Shown here: positions 43,301 to 55,550 of the stretch, piece by piece
Position numbering within the stretch: the stretch's first letter is position 1
Layout: the number at the start of each line of letters is the position of its first letter
Origin: Serinus canaria
Taxonomy: Eukaryota; Chordata; Aves; Passeriformes; Fringillidae
NCBI RefSeq assembly: GCF_022539315.1
Contig: NC_066343.1
Span: 44,337,433-44,401,432 of the forward strand
Direction: 5' to 3'
DNA: 64,000 bases
The notes under the pieces: generated by a model
Told to the model about the DNA's origin: nothing
Database searches by the model: none
What the model saw: the letters and a program-made list of their open reading frames with translations, nothing else
Position numbers and translations under genes: made by a program

Positions 43301-46300
43301 ATTCCTCTATATTATCTAATCATAAGGGGCAGATTAGGGCTCTTCATCCTTGAAAGATCTGTATTTAATTGCTTAAGCTCAAAAAATAGAAAAAGAAAGA
43401 TACTTCTTTTTCCAAATTGTCCCATTAATTCTTGTAATGAGGTAAATTCAGAGTAAATTGCTATACTGTGAAAGGATACACTAGAAAAGTTATCAAACGT
43501 TCAAACATTGTTAACACACAGAAGCATGCAAGTTATGGCTGTGAAAATGGGGAAGATGTAGGCAGGCTTTTTCTGTGTGGGAATTCTATCCAGCTATACC
43601 TGACAGAGGAGAAAAGACTCTCAAGGTCTTGCCTTCTCTGTCAGATCACAGTAAAATCCTTTCAACACATCCACTGGAATGTTCCCTGAATACTCTCTGA
43701 AAGATTAGTAATCAACTCATAATCTTAGTTCTTGCTGCAAGACACCTACAGTCAAATGGATAGAAACTAGAGCTGCCTGAGAACTGCTGCAGGCTTCTCA
43801 GAGGATTAAGACCTATTATTCTTGCTCATATTAATTCAGAAATGGTGGGTAAGAGGAATTTACAAGGATTTTCTTTAATGCTTACATTTCAGATGAGAAG
43901 GGGAGGAATTATTAAACTCTATTAAAGCCAACTGGGGTGTGGTTTTGAGATGTCTTTTTTGACTATTTGACTATTATTACATCATGAAATTACTTTAGTA
44001 AAAGCAAGCACTGTAGAAGCTTCTAAAAGACCAAGCAAAACTCAAGAATGGCTCTGCCATTCCCAGGACTTGTATTCATACTTCAGTAGCAATTTTCATG
44101 CCTTAATTACCTTGATCAGATACAATTTGATGCAGTCATCTCCTCCACAATTATTTTAGTACACATCTTTGTTCTGACTGGAGAAAGGCCATTGATATAT
44201 ATCACCCTTAATCTGCCCAAGAGTGTAAATGAACTAAAGGACTTGGTGGGGAGGAGAGAATACAGTAATATAAATGAAATCTATCATGAGCTAATTTTGA
44301 CAAAATGGTGATGTAGTCCTTGTACTTGAGCTTGCTGAGTACATTAATTGAACCTCTGTCTTCCACAAACAGTAACCACCCATGCCTTAACACTCTACAC
44401 TAGGATTTCCCCAGCCTAAGTTTAGAAATGTTGGTGCTATAGTACATTAACAGTTTCTACAAGAACTTAAGTGATTATGTTCATGCTAAGTTTTTATTCT
44501 CTGTTGCTAGTGCATAACTGCTTAGATGCGTGGCTTTTACTGAATGGCAAAACTAGTTCTCATCCAGACCTTATTAGCTGTTATCCTACACATATAACAC
44601 ATATCCCACAGTATTCTGTTAAATAATAACAGTGGTTATAAACTGGGTTTGAAATGGAGATAGTATGCTAAAGGATACCTCAAAGGGATTGCCTCTGAAG
44701 TTGAAAAACAGAAAGAGAATCGTGTCTTCAAAAGAGAATGATAACTTGCAGAATAATTCTTGTGAACAGCATAAAAAAGGTTTCAGGTGGAGCTGACATG
44801 TGGGTAGACATGACTGTGCTGTGAGTCAAATACAAAGCATGTATGAGCCCGTCTTCTGCTTTTGCATGACTGGTATCTCATGTTCAATGCTGGAAAATAT
44901 TAATATCACTGCAGTACCTTCCAACAAGTTGCCAGTAAAGAAAGTCATTCAATGCAACATGAGAATGGGAGAACAGTGTGTCTGTGGTACCCTAGCTGAA
45001 TTTTTCAGGAAAGATGAACATATTTATGCTAGGTTCCCCTCCCCTTTTTACTTAGCTGAGCTGGGTAAAAATAGCAAATACAGCAGAGCAGTCTATGTAA
45101 GATTAGTAGGGACACTTCAGTTGTCAGTCTACATTGAAAGCCTGTACTTCTGCCTGTTCTTAGATTTAAGGACCTATCTAGACTATATTCCCAAGTCTTG
45201 CAAAAAGCTCTATACTGTATCTTCCTCCTAGTTAGCTGAATCTGTTAAATTCTCTTTCTCTGTTAATCTCTCTCTGGTTCTAATGGAAGCCAGACTATCG
45301 AAACTATATATATTTTTTAACAAGGGCTGTGACAGAGAACTAACCAGTAGCAAGTGGGCATCATGTGTTTTGCAGAGAAAATTAAAAACTTTGTGCTTAA
45401 TTAACTGTTTTATTAATGTAAGATCTATCTCAATAGGAGTAGGTGATAGTCTGCGGTACATTGTGTAATTGGTTTTAACTAACTGGTCGGATGTCACTGG
45501 GGCTAAGTACGAAAAATTACACTCGGTAATTTAACAAAATTACAAATACAAAAGTTAGAATGATTTCTGCTAGACAAAATAACATCATTGTTATCAATCT
45601 TTACAGTAGCACAAGCAGTTCTTAGGCACACACAACTTTTACTAATATATACGAGTACAGTTTTTTGATCAGTGATTGGATGAATTTCAAAGTGGCAAAT
45701 ACTTTGTTCAGTGTCTGGACACACATCTTGGGCATTAATAGTATTGCTTTCGCAGATGAATCTCAGCTATTCTCTAGTAATGCAGGACTCTAAGTTTACT
45801 GTTTGCCATTTTTCATTTACTTTTCGTGCCTACACTCTATGTTCTGAAGGGTAGAGTACTGTTTTTTCATGATTTATTCTTAATGCAATGATGGGGTGAA
45901 TAATGTAAACAGTAGCATTACGTATGGTCAGTACAAAGGCAGTAGCTACGTTAGAAGTAGGATCATAGGTGAAATTTACTGTAGTCTACTAGGATTGAAA
46001 CTTCTTTTCAAAATCAATCGCATTATTTCAGACAACTTTCTGAATTTCAGCGGGAAAATTCCAAAGCACTTTGGAACTTGGAAAATTTTTACTTTGTCTC
46101 ACATGCTACCTGGCTCTTAGCTGGCATTAACCTCACCTGGCAGAATACAGAAAAGAGGAAATTGGTAGATTTTGAGCAAAGAGCATTATGATACTGTGAA
46201 CTAAAGACAAGACAAGGCGAGGCGAGGTGGGGGACTCTAAGAGTTCTCAGAGAGCTGGCTGCTTTGTGAGCTTTCTTTCCAAGTGACAGCCATCATGGTG

Positions 46301-46389
46301 ATGAAGCCGTTCTTCCCCAGAGCCCGGCCACTGGGAACTGAAGGACTGTAAATCCAAGTTCCTTCCGGACATCAGACAGTGAATACCAG
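40387..46389. other. Intergenic stretch, part 4, up to the second CpG island
   Basis: About 6 kb. It has a poly(T) run of 26 at 42836-42861 with T-rich sequence before it. A 143-codon open frame at 44800-45231 shows no recognisable domain or codon signal. No gene assigned. Confidence 0.65.
42836..42861. repeat. Poly(T) run
   Basis: 26 consecutive T, preceded by T-rich sequence from about 42750. It could be the reverse complement of a retroposon poly(A) tail, but I recognise no element body on the adjacent left side. Confidence 0.9.
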
Positions 46390-46739
46390 CAGCTCACTGA
46401 CAACATCGGAGTGGCAGGGTCTCGACGCAGTGCTACCCGAGGCCCCTCCGCACACGAGCACAGCCCGCGCTGCCCTTCCCTGGAGCAGCTGGCCGGGCGG
46501 CGCGGCAGATCCCGCCTGTCCGCCACCGGTGGTTCAGGTGTGCTGAACCGGCCCGGGCTAACGCTCAGGTAAGCCAGGCACTGGAAAGGACATCGCGGGA
46601 ACGACTGCGAGGAGCTTCGCGGCACCTCGGTCAGTGAAGCCGGTCGCGGTGGCGCGAAGCCGCAGCGTGGCTGGAGGTGGGGCTGTAGGACGGGGGAAGG
46701 ACGGGGGCTTCGGCACGAGTTTGGGACGACGCTCCGCTT

Positions 46740-46783
46740 GCTCTGACCCGTCCAGCTGCACGCTCTGACCCGTCCAGCTGCAC
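46740..46783. repeat. 22-bp perfect tandem duplication in the CpG island
   Basis: Two identical 22-bp units, 46740-46761 and 46762-46783. Each contains gctctgacccg and the E-box-type CAGCTG. About 360-400 bp upstream of the start codon. Confidence 0.95.
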
Positions 46784-47144
46784 TCTCCGACCGCCCCCGG
46801 CTCCGGCGGCCCCGGGACATCCCATGCCGCTCCAGCCGAGAGGCAGCGCGGGCCGTGCGGCGGGGGCGGACGCCGAGGGCCAGCGGGGCGCGACCGGCGG
46901 GGGCGGATCCTGCCATGCAAACGAGGGGGCGCGGCCGCCGGAGCCGCGGGGCGGCCGGGGCGGGAGGAGGCGGTGAGCGCGGCCCCGGACGGGCCGGGCG
47001 GGAGCAGCGGGGCCGGGCCAGACCGGGCCGGATCGAGCGGGGGCGGCCGGGAAGGGCGTGGGGCGGCACCGCCTCTAGACTGTGAGCAGTGGACGGCGCG
47101 CGGCGGGCGCCGAGATCTCTGGCGGCGGGCAGCGGAGAGGGAAC

Positions 47145-47195
47145 ATGGCGAGCGTAGGAAACGGCACGGAGGAGAGCGGTGGCGGCGGCGAGGAG
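47145..47195 (+). CDS. TTC39B: First coding exon, probable TTC39B (tetratricopeptide repeat protein 39B)
   Basis: An ATG at 47145 in context gaacATGg opens 17 codons, MASVGNGTEESGGGGEE, ending exactly in phase 0 at a good donor, GAG|gtaaac. It sits in a CpG island. Identification rests on two points: SNAPC3 and TTC39B lie head to head in human 9p22, and TTC39B proteins, as I recall them, start with a short MA-VGN-like, acid-rich segment before the TPR-containing body. The following exons lie beyond the window, so the TPR domain cannot be seen. TTC39B is reported to promote LXR turnover and affect HDL cholesterol. Alternative: another gene or an alternative first exon of TTC39B. Confidence 0.62.
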
Positions 47196-49547
47196 GTAAA
47201 CGGAGGGCGACTGCCGAAGGGGCTCCGGGCGTGCGGGCAGCGAGCGACCGTTCCCGTCGGCCCGGCTGCGGCGGGGGAGATGTGGGCAGGGGCTTCTCTG
47301 CACCGGCCGTCCCGGTCGCCCACCTGCTCCGCGGTGGGGGCTGGCGGGAGGGCGGCTGGACAGGATAGGGGCAGGCCTGACTGCCGGTCTAGGGGCGAGT
47401 CTGTCGCCTGGAGTTGGGGTGAGTTGTCCCGGCAGGGGGGCCGCAAGCGGCCCCTTGCCGCATCCGCGTCATTTGCTTTTTGCCTTTTCCAATTGTCCTT
47501 TTTTTTTTTTTTTCCTTTTTTTAAAAAATTTTTCCCTTAACCCCAGCTCCCGCTCTGCTCCGTGCGAGCGTGCCGCGCCGCCGCTCCGGTGTGCGTCCCT
47601 CCCGGCGGGGCGGGCGGGCGCGAGCGAGCCGAGGGACAGGTGTGCGGGCGGGGGCGAGCCCCGGCTGCGCGCGCTGGCCGAGGCCTCGCTGTGGGGCCGT
47701 CCCAAAGGGCCCCGTGTGCCCGGGGTCTGCCGTGAGCACGTTCTCTGCCTGGGAAATGCAGCTGGTCAGAGCTGCAGTGTACGTAAGATGCGTTTATAAT
47801 TCCGCCGTTGCTTTATTAAAGGTCCTTCAGACAGCCCAGACAGAAATCCCTTCAAACGGTCGCTTGAACTTGAAGATTGTCCTTGTTACACTGCCAGTCT
47901 GGGAGAACACGGTAGCTGGATTCCTTGACAGCACCTCTCGGAAACTGGTGATTGGAAAGTGTTGTCCTCGATGAGCTTTTGCGAATGGTACTGCTAAACT
48001 AAGGCAGTTTTAACTGGAGTGTGCTTTTAAACACAGATACCCAGATACACGCAGCCCTGGCAGGCGCGTGTGGGAATATAGACTTGATTTTTGACTGCAC
48101 AGTCTAGAATGAACGATTTTAGTGTTGTGTGCATCCAGCTGCTTCTTTAGGAAGGCTGGCAAGGCAAATCTGCCCAAATTTTGCTGAAGATGCTTTATGA
48201 ATGAATACTTAATAGATTTGGGTTTTTTTCAGTATGCAGTGTTTGAGGTGTGGCACTGTTTTGTACGATGTGGCAAGTGACTAATGTCTACGTAGGACTT
48301 GCTGTGCTGTGTAGTTCAGTGGAACTAGCTTGTTCTTGGCTAGGGAATGGCAGTATATGTTAGCCTGTATTTCAGAGCATGCTGTGAAAGTTTCTTTTTC
48401 CTAAGGTTATATGTGGCAGGAGTGAAGAGGATGTGAAATGCTTGAATTTCATTGTATATCAGAGTGAATCACTGCAAAATGATAAAGTCATCTCTGTGAA
48501 GCTGAGATTTTTTTCCAGAGTAGGGAGAAAAAGAGTTATTAACTAGCTCTTGCAGCTCTCTCAATAAGCAAATAGTTGAAATTCACAGCTGTTGAAACAG
48601 GTATTCAGCAACTTTGTTGAAGCCCAGCTGTTCTGTATGAACAGTAGTAAAGAACATACTTCATTGAGTTTGGTGTTAAATGTTAATGCTTTTTCAGAGG
48701 AAAAGAAACTGCCATGAAAAAAAAAAAAAAGGTAGGCATAAAAGACCATGAAAGAGGTGTTATTTGAGCAATACCTTGTAAAAAGTGTAAAGTTTCCTCA
48801 ATATAAGCCTAAAAGACTTCATGCTCTTTGCATGTACCTGATTTGCTTAGTGCTTGATTCTTTGGAATCTGAAACAGACCTGTAGTGGTAATGCAGAAAA
48901 TACTTAGATATTTCCTGGTCATATTCCAGAGTTGAGGAGGAGAGGGCACATGATTAATTTGGGGATGGTCACTGCTTTTGTTACAAAAGTTGTCTAGACC
49001 ACTGTAGACTGTGTTTGCCCAGTCAGTATGTCAGTATATGTTCAGTATAGTCTGTTTACTTATAAGCTTGTTGTGATTTTATGCACATGGTAATTGTTCT
49101 TAAGTCTTAGCTTTTTTTTTTTTGGTGTGTTTTGCAGTGGCTGTGGTATGGAGATACAGAGGTAGCAGAACCACTCTATAAGCAATTTTTTTTTATGAGC
49201 TACATGCATCTAAATAGTATTGTTAACATAGAACACAGCAGATGGGATCTCTGCTTCCTGATTTAAGTGTGTATGCTTAGTACTATATGAACATAGCTTT
49301 TAGCATAGAATTTTGCTTTGCAGGGACTTGTGAATGCTTCTTCAACCCTGAAGCTTTGAAGAGGAATATGTTAAGCTAAATCTTGAAGTTGGTTCCTACT
49401 TAACAGGACATAGATCAGCAAGAACCCTTCTTCTAAAGTCCAAGCATAAGGTACCAGGTAGCTGCCTCCTGTTACAGTCTGCCCCTGAATAAAATTTATG
49501 CTTTTCCTGATGCTTCTTGCAGCTCAGGGAAGTGCCAGATACCATGG

Positions 49548-49640
49548 GGTTTTTGTTTGTTTGGAGTTTTTTCTTTTTGTTTGTTTGGGGTTTTTTTGGG
49601 TTTTTGCTTTGTTTTGTTTTTTTTTTTTTTTTTCCTGATT
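49548..49640. repeat. T/G-rich low-complexity tract
   Basis: Long T runs broken by G groups on the plus strand, ending in a T run of about 20. Confidence 0.9.
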
Positions 49641-50534
49641 TATGTCTCATTGGCTGCAGCAGTGGCTTTCCGGTGGGAACAGCGAGAAAATGGCATGAAG
49701 TGTAAATAAATCTTTGGATTTTCTTTTTAAGTAACATAAGTGTATTAGTCCATTGGTGTTTTTTAATTAAAGGAAAAGAAACCCACCAAGAGGAACCAGA
49801 GACCTAAGACTAAGAGGCTGTATAAATGAGATAGTGTTGTGGGTATGCCTTCTAGGAAAACAAATAGCTCTTAAACTCAGAATTTTCCTGAGTGCAGTGT
49901 TGCTTCTTTGGTGTTGAAGTGTGTTTATTGTCATTCTCTACTGGGAAGCAGTTTCCTGATTCCCTAAGCAGGATCAAAGTGTTCACCTGTGGTGCGGCTA
50001 GTTTGTGAACTCAAACCTGATATACCATCAACACTTAAACCACTATATGACACTGAATTCACCCCCTAAAAGAATTCACACTGGTATTCCTTTGGAATGA
50101 GCTGGAAATCTAGGACAGATATACTTAATGTTAAGGGCAAAGTAGCACTCCCAGCCACTGGAAAGTCTTCAAGCAAAACTTTAATTCTTCTCCCCATCCA
50201 CCCTTTTCCCATCCCCCCTCACTGTCTAAAGATTACTTAAAATAGCGGACCAGATCTGCTTCCCATTAGGTTCACTCTTTGATGCCCTGGTTTTTCAAAG
50301 TCTTAAAGCCAGCTTAATTGGTTACTTGGGGATTCCCTATCAATTAAAAAAAATTAACCCACAGACCCAGTTGAGGTCCTTGTGCATCTGAGGGCTGTGG
50401 CTAGACAGAAGGGTTTATGATTGAGAAGCATCTAGATGATAAAAGAACTTTTTGCTTGGCCAAAGGGAGCTGGACTAAGGATTATTTACAGACCTGAAGG
50501 TGATTTGGTGCTCTTGTGGTAAACTCTAGGGTTT

Positions 50535-51072
50535 TGTCCTGACTTTGGCTGGGCTAGCGATAATTGGTGTAATGCTTTGTTTTGGATTTAGTATGAGTAT
50601 CCTTCGAATAACAGTGATTTCTAGTTGTTGTTATGTAGTGCTTACCCTAAACCAAAACTTTTCTCAGTGTGCTGCCAGCAGCCAGATGCACAAGAAGGTG
50701 TGAGGGACCATGGCCAGGACAGGTGGCCTGTATATTCTATACCCTTGACCATCATAAACTGAGGAGAGTTGGCTGGAAGGGGCCAATCACTGCCTGCCTG
50801 GAGACAGTCTGGGTATCAGTCAGCAAGAGTGATCCACAATCTCAGTGAGAGATTGTATAGTGGATCACTTCTTCCTCTTGGGTTTTATTCCTTTCTCCTT
50901 CCCCCTTTCTCTACTGTTATTAATAATTTTACTTTATTTCAGTTATTAAACTGTCTTTATCTCAACCCATGGATTTTACCTTTTCCACCCAGTCTTATTC
51001 TCATCTCACTGGCAAGAGAGCAAATGAGTGGCTGTGTGATACTTGGTTGCTGACTGGTGTTAAACCAGGACA
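50535..51072 (+). mobile_element. ERVL-type LTR, 5' LTR of a decayed provirus
   Basis: Starts tgtcctgactttggctggg, carries ttttggattta, ATTAAA at 50945-50950 followed by ctgtctttatctcaacccat, and ends ggtgttaaaccaggaca. It is the same family as the 31007 and 57016 copies. About 538 bp. ERV coding remnants and a second LTR end follow downstream in the same orientation, so this is probably a 5' LTR. No exact target duplication was found. Confidence 0.8.
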
Positions 51073-51259
51073 GTCTTGTGCCAAATAGGAGTTCAGGTAA
51101 TAACAAATCTGACTAGAACATGTTAGAATTTTTTTTTTAAACCATTCATTATTATATATTATATGTATTAGTGACATGGGAGGAATACAGAGATGCTGTT
51201 CCCCATTGTAAGGAGCAAATTTGTACATTCAAAGCTCAGCTGGAGTTGAAGATGGCCAG

Positions 51260-51815
51260 GACTGTCAGAACAATAAAAAAAAAAGGTTTTGTCTTTTGAT
51301 ATGTTATTAGCAAACTGCAGTGCAAAAATAACGTTGGCCCATTACAGGATGAGGACGATCACTTCACAAACAAGGACATAAACAAGGCAGAGATGTTTAG
51401 TGCTTTCTTTGCCTCTCTTGTCAATACTGAAAGTGGGCTAAGAGTGTCCTAGCACCCTGAGCTGGAGGATCATGCCTATGAGAATAAAAAAGTAGCTGGG
51501 TCCCCCGAAGTCTGTGGGGCCTGATGGGATTCAGCCAAGAGTACTCAAAAGAGCTGATGATGTCATTCATCACAAGATGTCTTTAAATGAATTTGGAATG
51601 GTCTTGGGAATCTGGAGAGGTCCCAGTCACTTGCAATCTGGCTAACATTTTCTGAAGAGAAGGGACTGCAGATGTGATCCTGGAAACTACAGGCCTGTCA
51701 GTCTCACTTCAGTGACCAGTAAAAGTGTGGAGAAGACTATTTTGGGAATGACTGAAAAACATCCAAATACAATGTAGGTATCAGAGCCAGTATGGCTTCA
51801 TGAAGGGAAAGTCCT
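51260..51815 (+). mobile_element. CR1 LINE ORF2 fragment inserted in the provirus
   Basis: The plus strand encodes, with breaks, a CR1 ORF2 stretch: CKNNVGPLQDED, then AEMFSAFFASL, then the block before the catalytic core, ending near a GFMKGKS motif at about 51796-51815. It overlaps the same ORF2 segment as the fragment at 1-335. 5' and 3' truncated; it lies between the ERVL LTR and the ERV protease remnant. Confidence 0.75.
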
Positions 51816-53085
51816 GATCAGTACCATCAGAAGAAGAGAAGGTCTTTAAATATGTCAAGAAGGTGACAGGCTCTAACTCCATTGGTGGGCACTGCAGGTG
51901 GAGCAACTCATACAGGTATCATTCACGTAAACAAGAAGAAATGGACACAGAAGTCAGCTCATAGTAAAGTAGGATGAAGCAGGGCTATTGGAAGAGTTCA
52001 AGAGAGAGGATGTAGAGGGTAGACAGAGTGGGTTGCTTTATGTTTTTATCTGAGGGATCATAGAGTGGACGTGAGAAAATGGGATAGAAAACCTGCCTTC
52101 AGCCCTAGAGGCACTGATACCTGAGTTGTAGGGAAAAACAATCCCAAGTGTTTCTTTTTAGCCGGAAAGTTGTTCTTCCAGTCTCCAGTGGGCAGTTTAC
52201 CAGAGTGGAAGGTCTTATCTTACTCTTAATTTTTTGGAAAGAAATTCTAATCTCATTTTCTTTAAATGAGGTAAGTGAACAGTCCAGTGACCAGGAGTGA
52301 AGGGGCCCTGTTCCAGCCAGGTGGAGGAGAGGGGCAGCCATCTTTATTAGACTCTGTGGATCCGATGACCTAGCATGTCAGACCCATGTGTGTATATGGC
52401 CCTAGTAGACACCAGTGCAGAGTCAAGTTATAAGAACTCATTTGTAGTTTTGGAGTGACAAGGGCATCCCAGTAGCTGACTGTTGGAGTCTGAAGTGAGC
52501 TTGACTGGGAATGAGTGACAAAAGCACCTTACTGTGGTGGCCCCAGAGGCCCTGTACATCCTTGGCAGAGGCTATCTCCGGAGAGTACATTTCAAGGGCC
52601 TAAAGGGTACCAGTGGTGCTTTGGTGTCTCTGCCTAGCACTAGCAGAGCCCATGATTCTCACCCAGAAGCTGATCAGTCAACTCCAGAGCCAAGAAGTGA
52701 TCAGCAGGACTCACTTACCCGGTCAAGTCCAAGGGAGAGTGGAACTAAGGGACAGGAGAACTCTTGTGGCCTGACTGAAGTCATGCCACCTCTGCGTGTT
52801 GCTGTAGTGGACGTGCTGGGACTTCAATAACAACTGGACTCAAAGGCAGCCGAGTGGTGCCACAACTGATAATGTTAGTGCATTTTTCTCAATGCCTTTG
52901 GCAGCAGAGTTTAGGCCACAGTTCACTTTCACTTGGAGAGGTGTCAAGTACACCTGGAACTGAGTGCCTCAGGGTTGAACCACAGCCCTGCCGGGGGTAT
53001 GGGGTGGGGAATGTGAGGTGTGATGGGGTGAGAGAGCATCTGTGTGGTATTTAGTTGCTGGCTTAGTTGTAGGTACAAGACATGA
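51816..53085 (+). pseudogene. ERVL-like internal remnant (protease and reverse transcriptase pieces) and 3' LTR end
   Basis: Broken endogenous retrovirus. A protease-like piece starts with a degenerate active-site triplet (Asp-Thr-Ser at 52408-52416) and continues into a protease-tail-like stretch near 52535-52610. A reverse-transcriptase-like piece lies at about 52912-52985, interrupted by in-frame TGA at 52961-52963 and 52976-52978. Much of the region between them is missing or unrecognisable, and frame changes separate the pieces. From about 53000 to 53085 the sequence matches the last part of the ERVL LTR (gtggtatttagttgctggct). Not functional. The part from 51816 to about 52330 is only assigned by position. 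Confidence 0.6.
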
Positions 53086-54253
53086 CTTGTATTAAGGACA
53101 GCTTGGCCAATTCAGCTAATCTGTGCTTTATGTCTAAACTAAGCTATTAAGGAAAATTTAGGTAATGAAGGACTTATGATGCATGTTGTACTCTCTTGAA
53201 CTGCCCAAGCAGGGATAAACACTGTATAGGCTGGCTTTACCAGCCTGGACAGTTTATCTTCAGAGCTAATTTCAAATGAAACCGGCATAGTCTTTAATTC
53301 AAAAGCCGGTTAGTACTTGGTTTAAGTACTCAAGAGTTTCATCCACTGCTGCAGCAGCTGTTGCACTTATGATTAAAGAACTTCCTAGTGGTATGCTTCT
53401 TTACATCCGTATTAATGCACTTTATAATAAATTATAGAATGTGCAGCACTGGCTATTTTCTCGCTGATGTTTATGCTGAGGATTCTTCAGCAGTCTCAGT
53501 GGTAGGAGCCAGTGGTAGCTGCATTTTCACAGAGACATTGAGAAACTGGAAGCAAGGTACTGTGGTGCCTTTTTCACCTTAAAACTAGAATGTGTTGAAA
53601 ATATGGAATTGGGAAGCACTAGCGGGGGTACTTTGTCTCTTGAAGGGTAATTTTTTTTTAAACATCCTCATCTGACTTGTATGATTTTGTTTCCTTGAGA
53701 AGTACACTTTAGTCAGCTGAAGAATTTAAAATTTGTACTCCTCTTGCCTGATTTCTCCAAAGTGTTGTGTTTTGGCATGTGGCTCATCTATTTTTCCTGG
53801 TTCTGTGTTGGTTCTGTCCTACTGTCAGAGCACATCTGCATCTAAGATAAGGGCCATTCTATTTCAGCAGCACAAATGGAAAACTAAACATGATTAGTAA
53901 TTTCTTTTTTATTAAACAAAATTAGGTTGTCTGTCCTTCCAAGATTCTGAAGTTCTTAAGTTCAAATAAAAATTTGCTATACTTATAGGTGTACCTGTTG
54001 AGAGGTACTGTGTTTCCTTGTGACTAATATTCAAAATAAGGACGTGTACTCCAATTTTATACTACCTGTGTTGTTCTGAGATGACTTACTTTCTTTTTTT
54101 TTAGCTTTTCCATTTCTTACTTGCTTACTAGAGTCATGCATTTTCATTCGTTGGTTGACTGCAACCAAATCTGAAAGCTGATTAGGTAAAAAACCCTGCG
54201 TCTTTATTGATTTGCTGGAGAGAAAAAGGAGTATGGAGTATTCCAATTAAATT

Positions 54254-54330
54254 TTCTTAATTTATATAATAGTATAGATATATAATAATATTGAATATTA
54301 TTATATATAAATATATATTAATATTCACTG
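54254..54330. repeat. AT-rich low-complexity tract
   Basis: Diverged TATAATA/ATATTA repeats, nearly pure A and T. Confidence 0.9.
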
Positions 54331-54519
54331 TTATTAACCTGTGAGCTGTTTCTCTTCAGAGCGAGAGGTAAAAGGTACAGAAGATATGGGAAAAGGTGGG
54401 GTCACTGCAGAAAGTACCATGTGCCTTTTAGGGAGGCAGAGCTGATGTAAATGGGGAAAGCTATGTACCTATGATGTGAATTTTTAAAGGGAAGTAAATT
54501 TTGCTTTTACTTATTTTCT

Positions 54520-54592
54520 GAGGTTTGGTTTAGTTTTGGGGTTGTTTTTGTTTGTTTGAAGTTTTTTGGTTTTAGTTTGTTTTTTTTTTTCC
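54520..54592. repeat. T/G-rich low-complexity tract
   Basis: Plus-strand T runs broken by G groups, ending in T runs before ccttgg. Confidence 0.85.
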
Positions 54593-54855
54593 TTGGAGGA
54601 GGGGTATGACGTGGTGATACTTGAATGCTTACTTGTATATGAATGGAAAACAGTATAACCAAAAGGAAGAATTAGCTTTTTTCTTAAAGTTTTGGGTAGT
54701 CTTTGTATATTGAACTGGTGCTATTCTGGTGTGGGAAGTAGCATCCAATATCTTTTAATGTAGCCTTTTCTTGGAGCATTGGAAGTTACTGTCACTACAA
54801 CTGTAAATTGTACAGTTGCCTTGGTAATTGTAGGAAAAAATTTGCCAGCCACTGT

Positions 54856-55055
54856 GGAATCACAGAATATTAAGGGATTGAATGGACATGAAATATCATT
54901 TAGACCCAACCCTCCCACCCAGGGCAGGGACGGCTCCCACTAAGACTAGGTTGCTTAAGGTGTTGTCCATCCTAGCCTTGAGCACCGCCAAGGCTGAGCT
55001 ATCCACAACTCAAGATTAAGACAGTTCTGAACTGTTTCTTCCACAGCCTGCATGG
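54856..55055 (-). mobile_element. CR1 LINE 3' end
   Basis: Reverse-complement blocks on the plus strand: ggaatcacagaatattaagg, cccagggcagggacggctcc, actaggttgcttaaggtgtt, gagctatccacaactcaaga. Diverged CR1 terminus of about 200 bp. Confidence 0.88.
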
Positions 55056-55474
55056 AAAGACAGTTCTGTTTCATATATAAGCTTAAAGGGGGATGGCTTT
55101 CTTGTACTTCCAGTCAATCTGTGTGAGAGCTATGACTTTGTGGAAACACATTTTGTTCTGCAAATGTTTGTTCTTTTTTTGCTGACATATTGGTGCTGAT
55201 ACGCTTTGAAAAACCTGTAGACCTGATGAGCTTGTTGAAACTGCCAAGTTGATGCCATGGCTTGGATAAAGGTTCTTGCTGGGCCCCTCTCTTGGCAAAG
55301 TGGTTGTGTGTTGAAAGAGAAAAGGAACTTAGTTGCTTCTTGGCAGACTATACATTATTTAGCAGCATGGACCAGGATGACTCAACATAGGAGTAAGTGA
55401 TAGACATGCCTGATCTTGTGCCTCCCGTCTTAAGTAAATCTCCCATAGCTTGCCTGGCCATAAGGACATATTCG

Positions 55475-55550
55475 AAACTTTCCTTGCTGTTGCAACTAGT
55501 ACAGCTTTCTTTAAACTTTCCTTGCTATTGCAACTAGTATGGCTTTCTTT
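55475..55550. repeat. 38-bp tandem duplication
   Basis: Two head-to-tail copies, 55475-55512 and 55513-55550, starting aaactttccttgct and ending gctttcttt, with three mismatches (about 92% identity). Confidence 0.93.

Larger units (their letters stand above)
46390..47720. promoter_or_regulatory. CpG island and promoter of the plus-strand gene (TTC39B)
   Basis: About 1.3 kb of very GC-rich, CpG-dense sequence with many GGGCGG-type boxes, covering the first coding exon and the start of intron 1, interrupted by a T-rich run at 47495-47535. No TATA box was seen near the start codon. A perfect 22-bp tandem duplication lies within it. Long open frames here on both strands are products of GC richness. 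Confidence 0.85.

Noticed and set aside
44800..45231. 143-codon plus-strand open frame
   Set aside because: No recognisable domain, no homologue recalled, no promoter or splice context. Length is within chance for 64 kb of AT-rich sequence.
46293..47303. 336-codon open frame on the minus strand in the CpG island
   Set aside because: Rich in R, P, A and S as expected from GC-rich DNA; no domain recognised, and it overlaps the promoter and first exon of the plus-strand gene.
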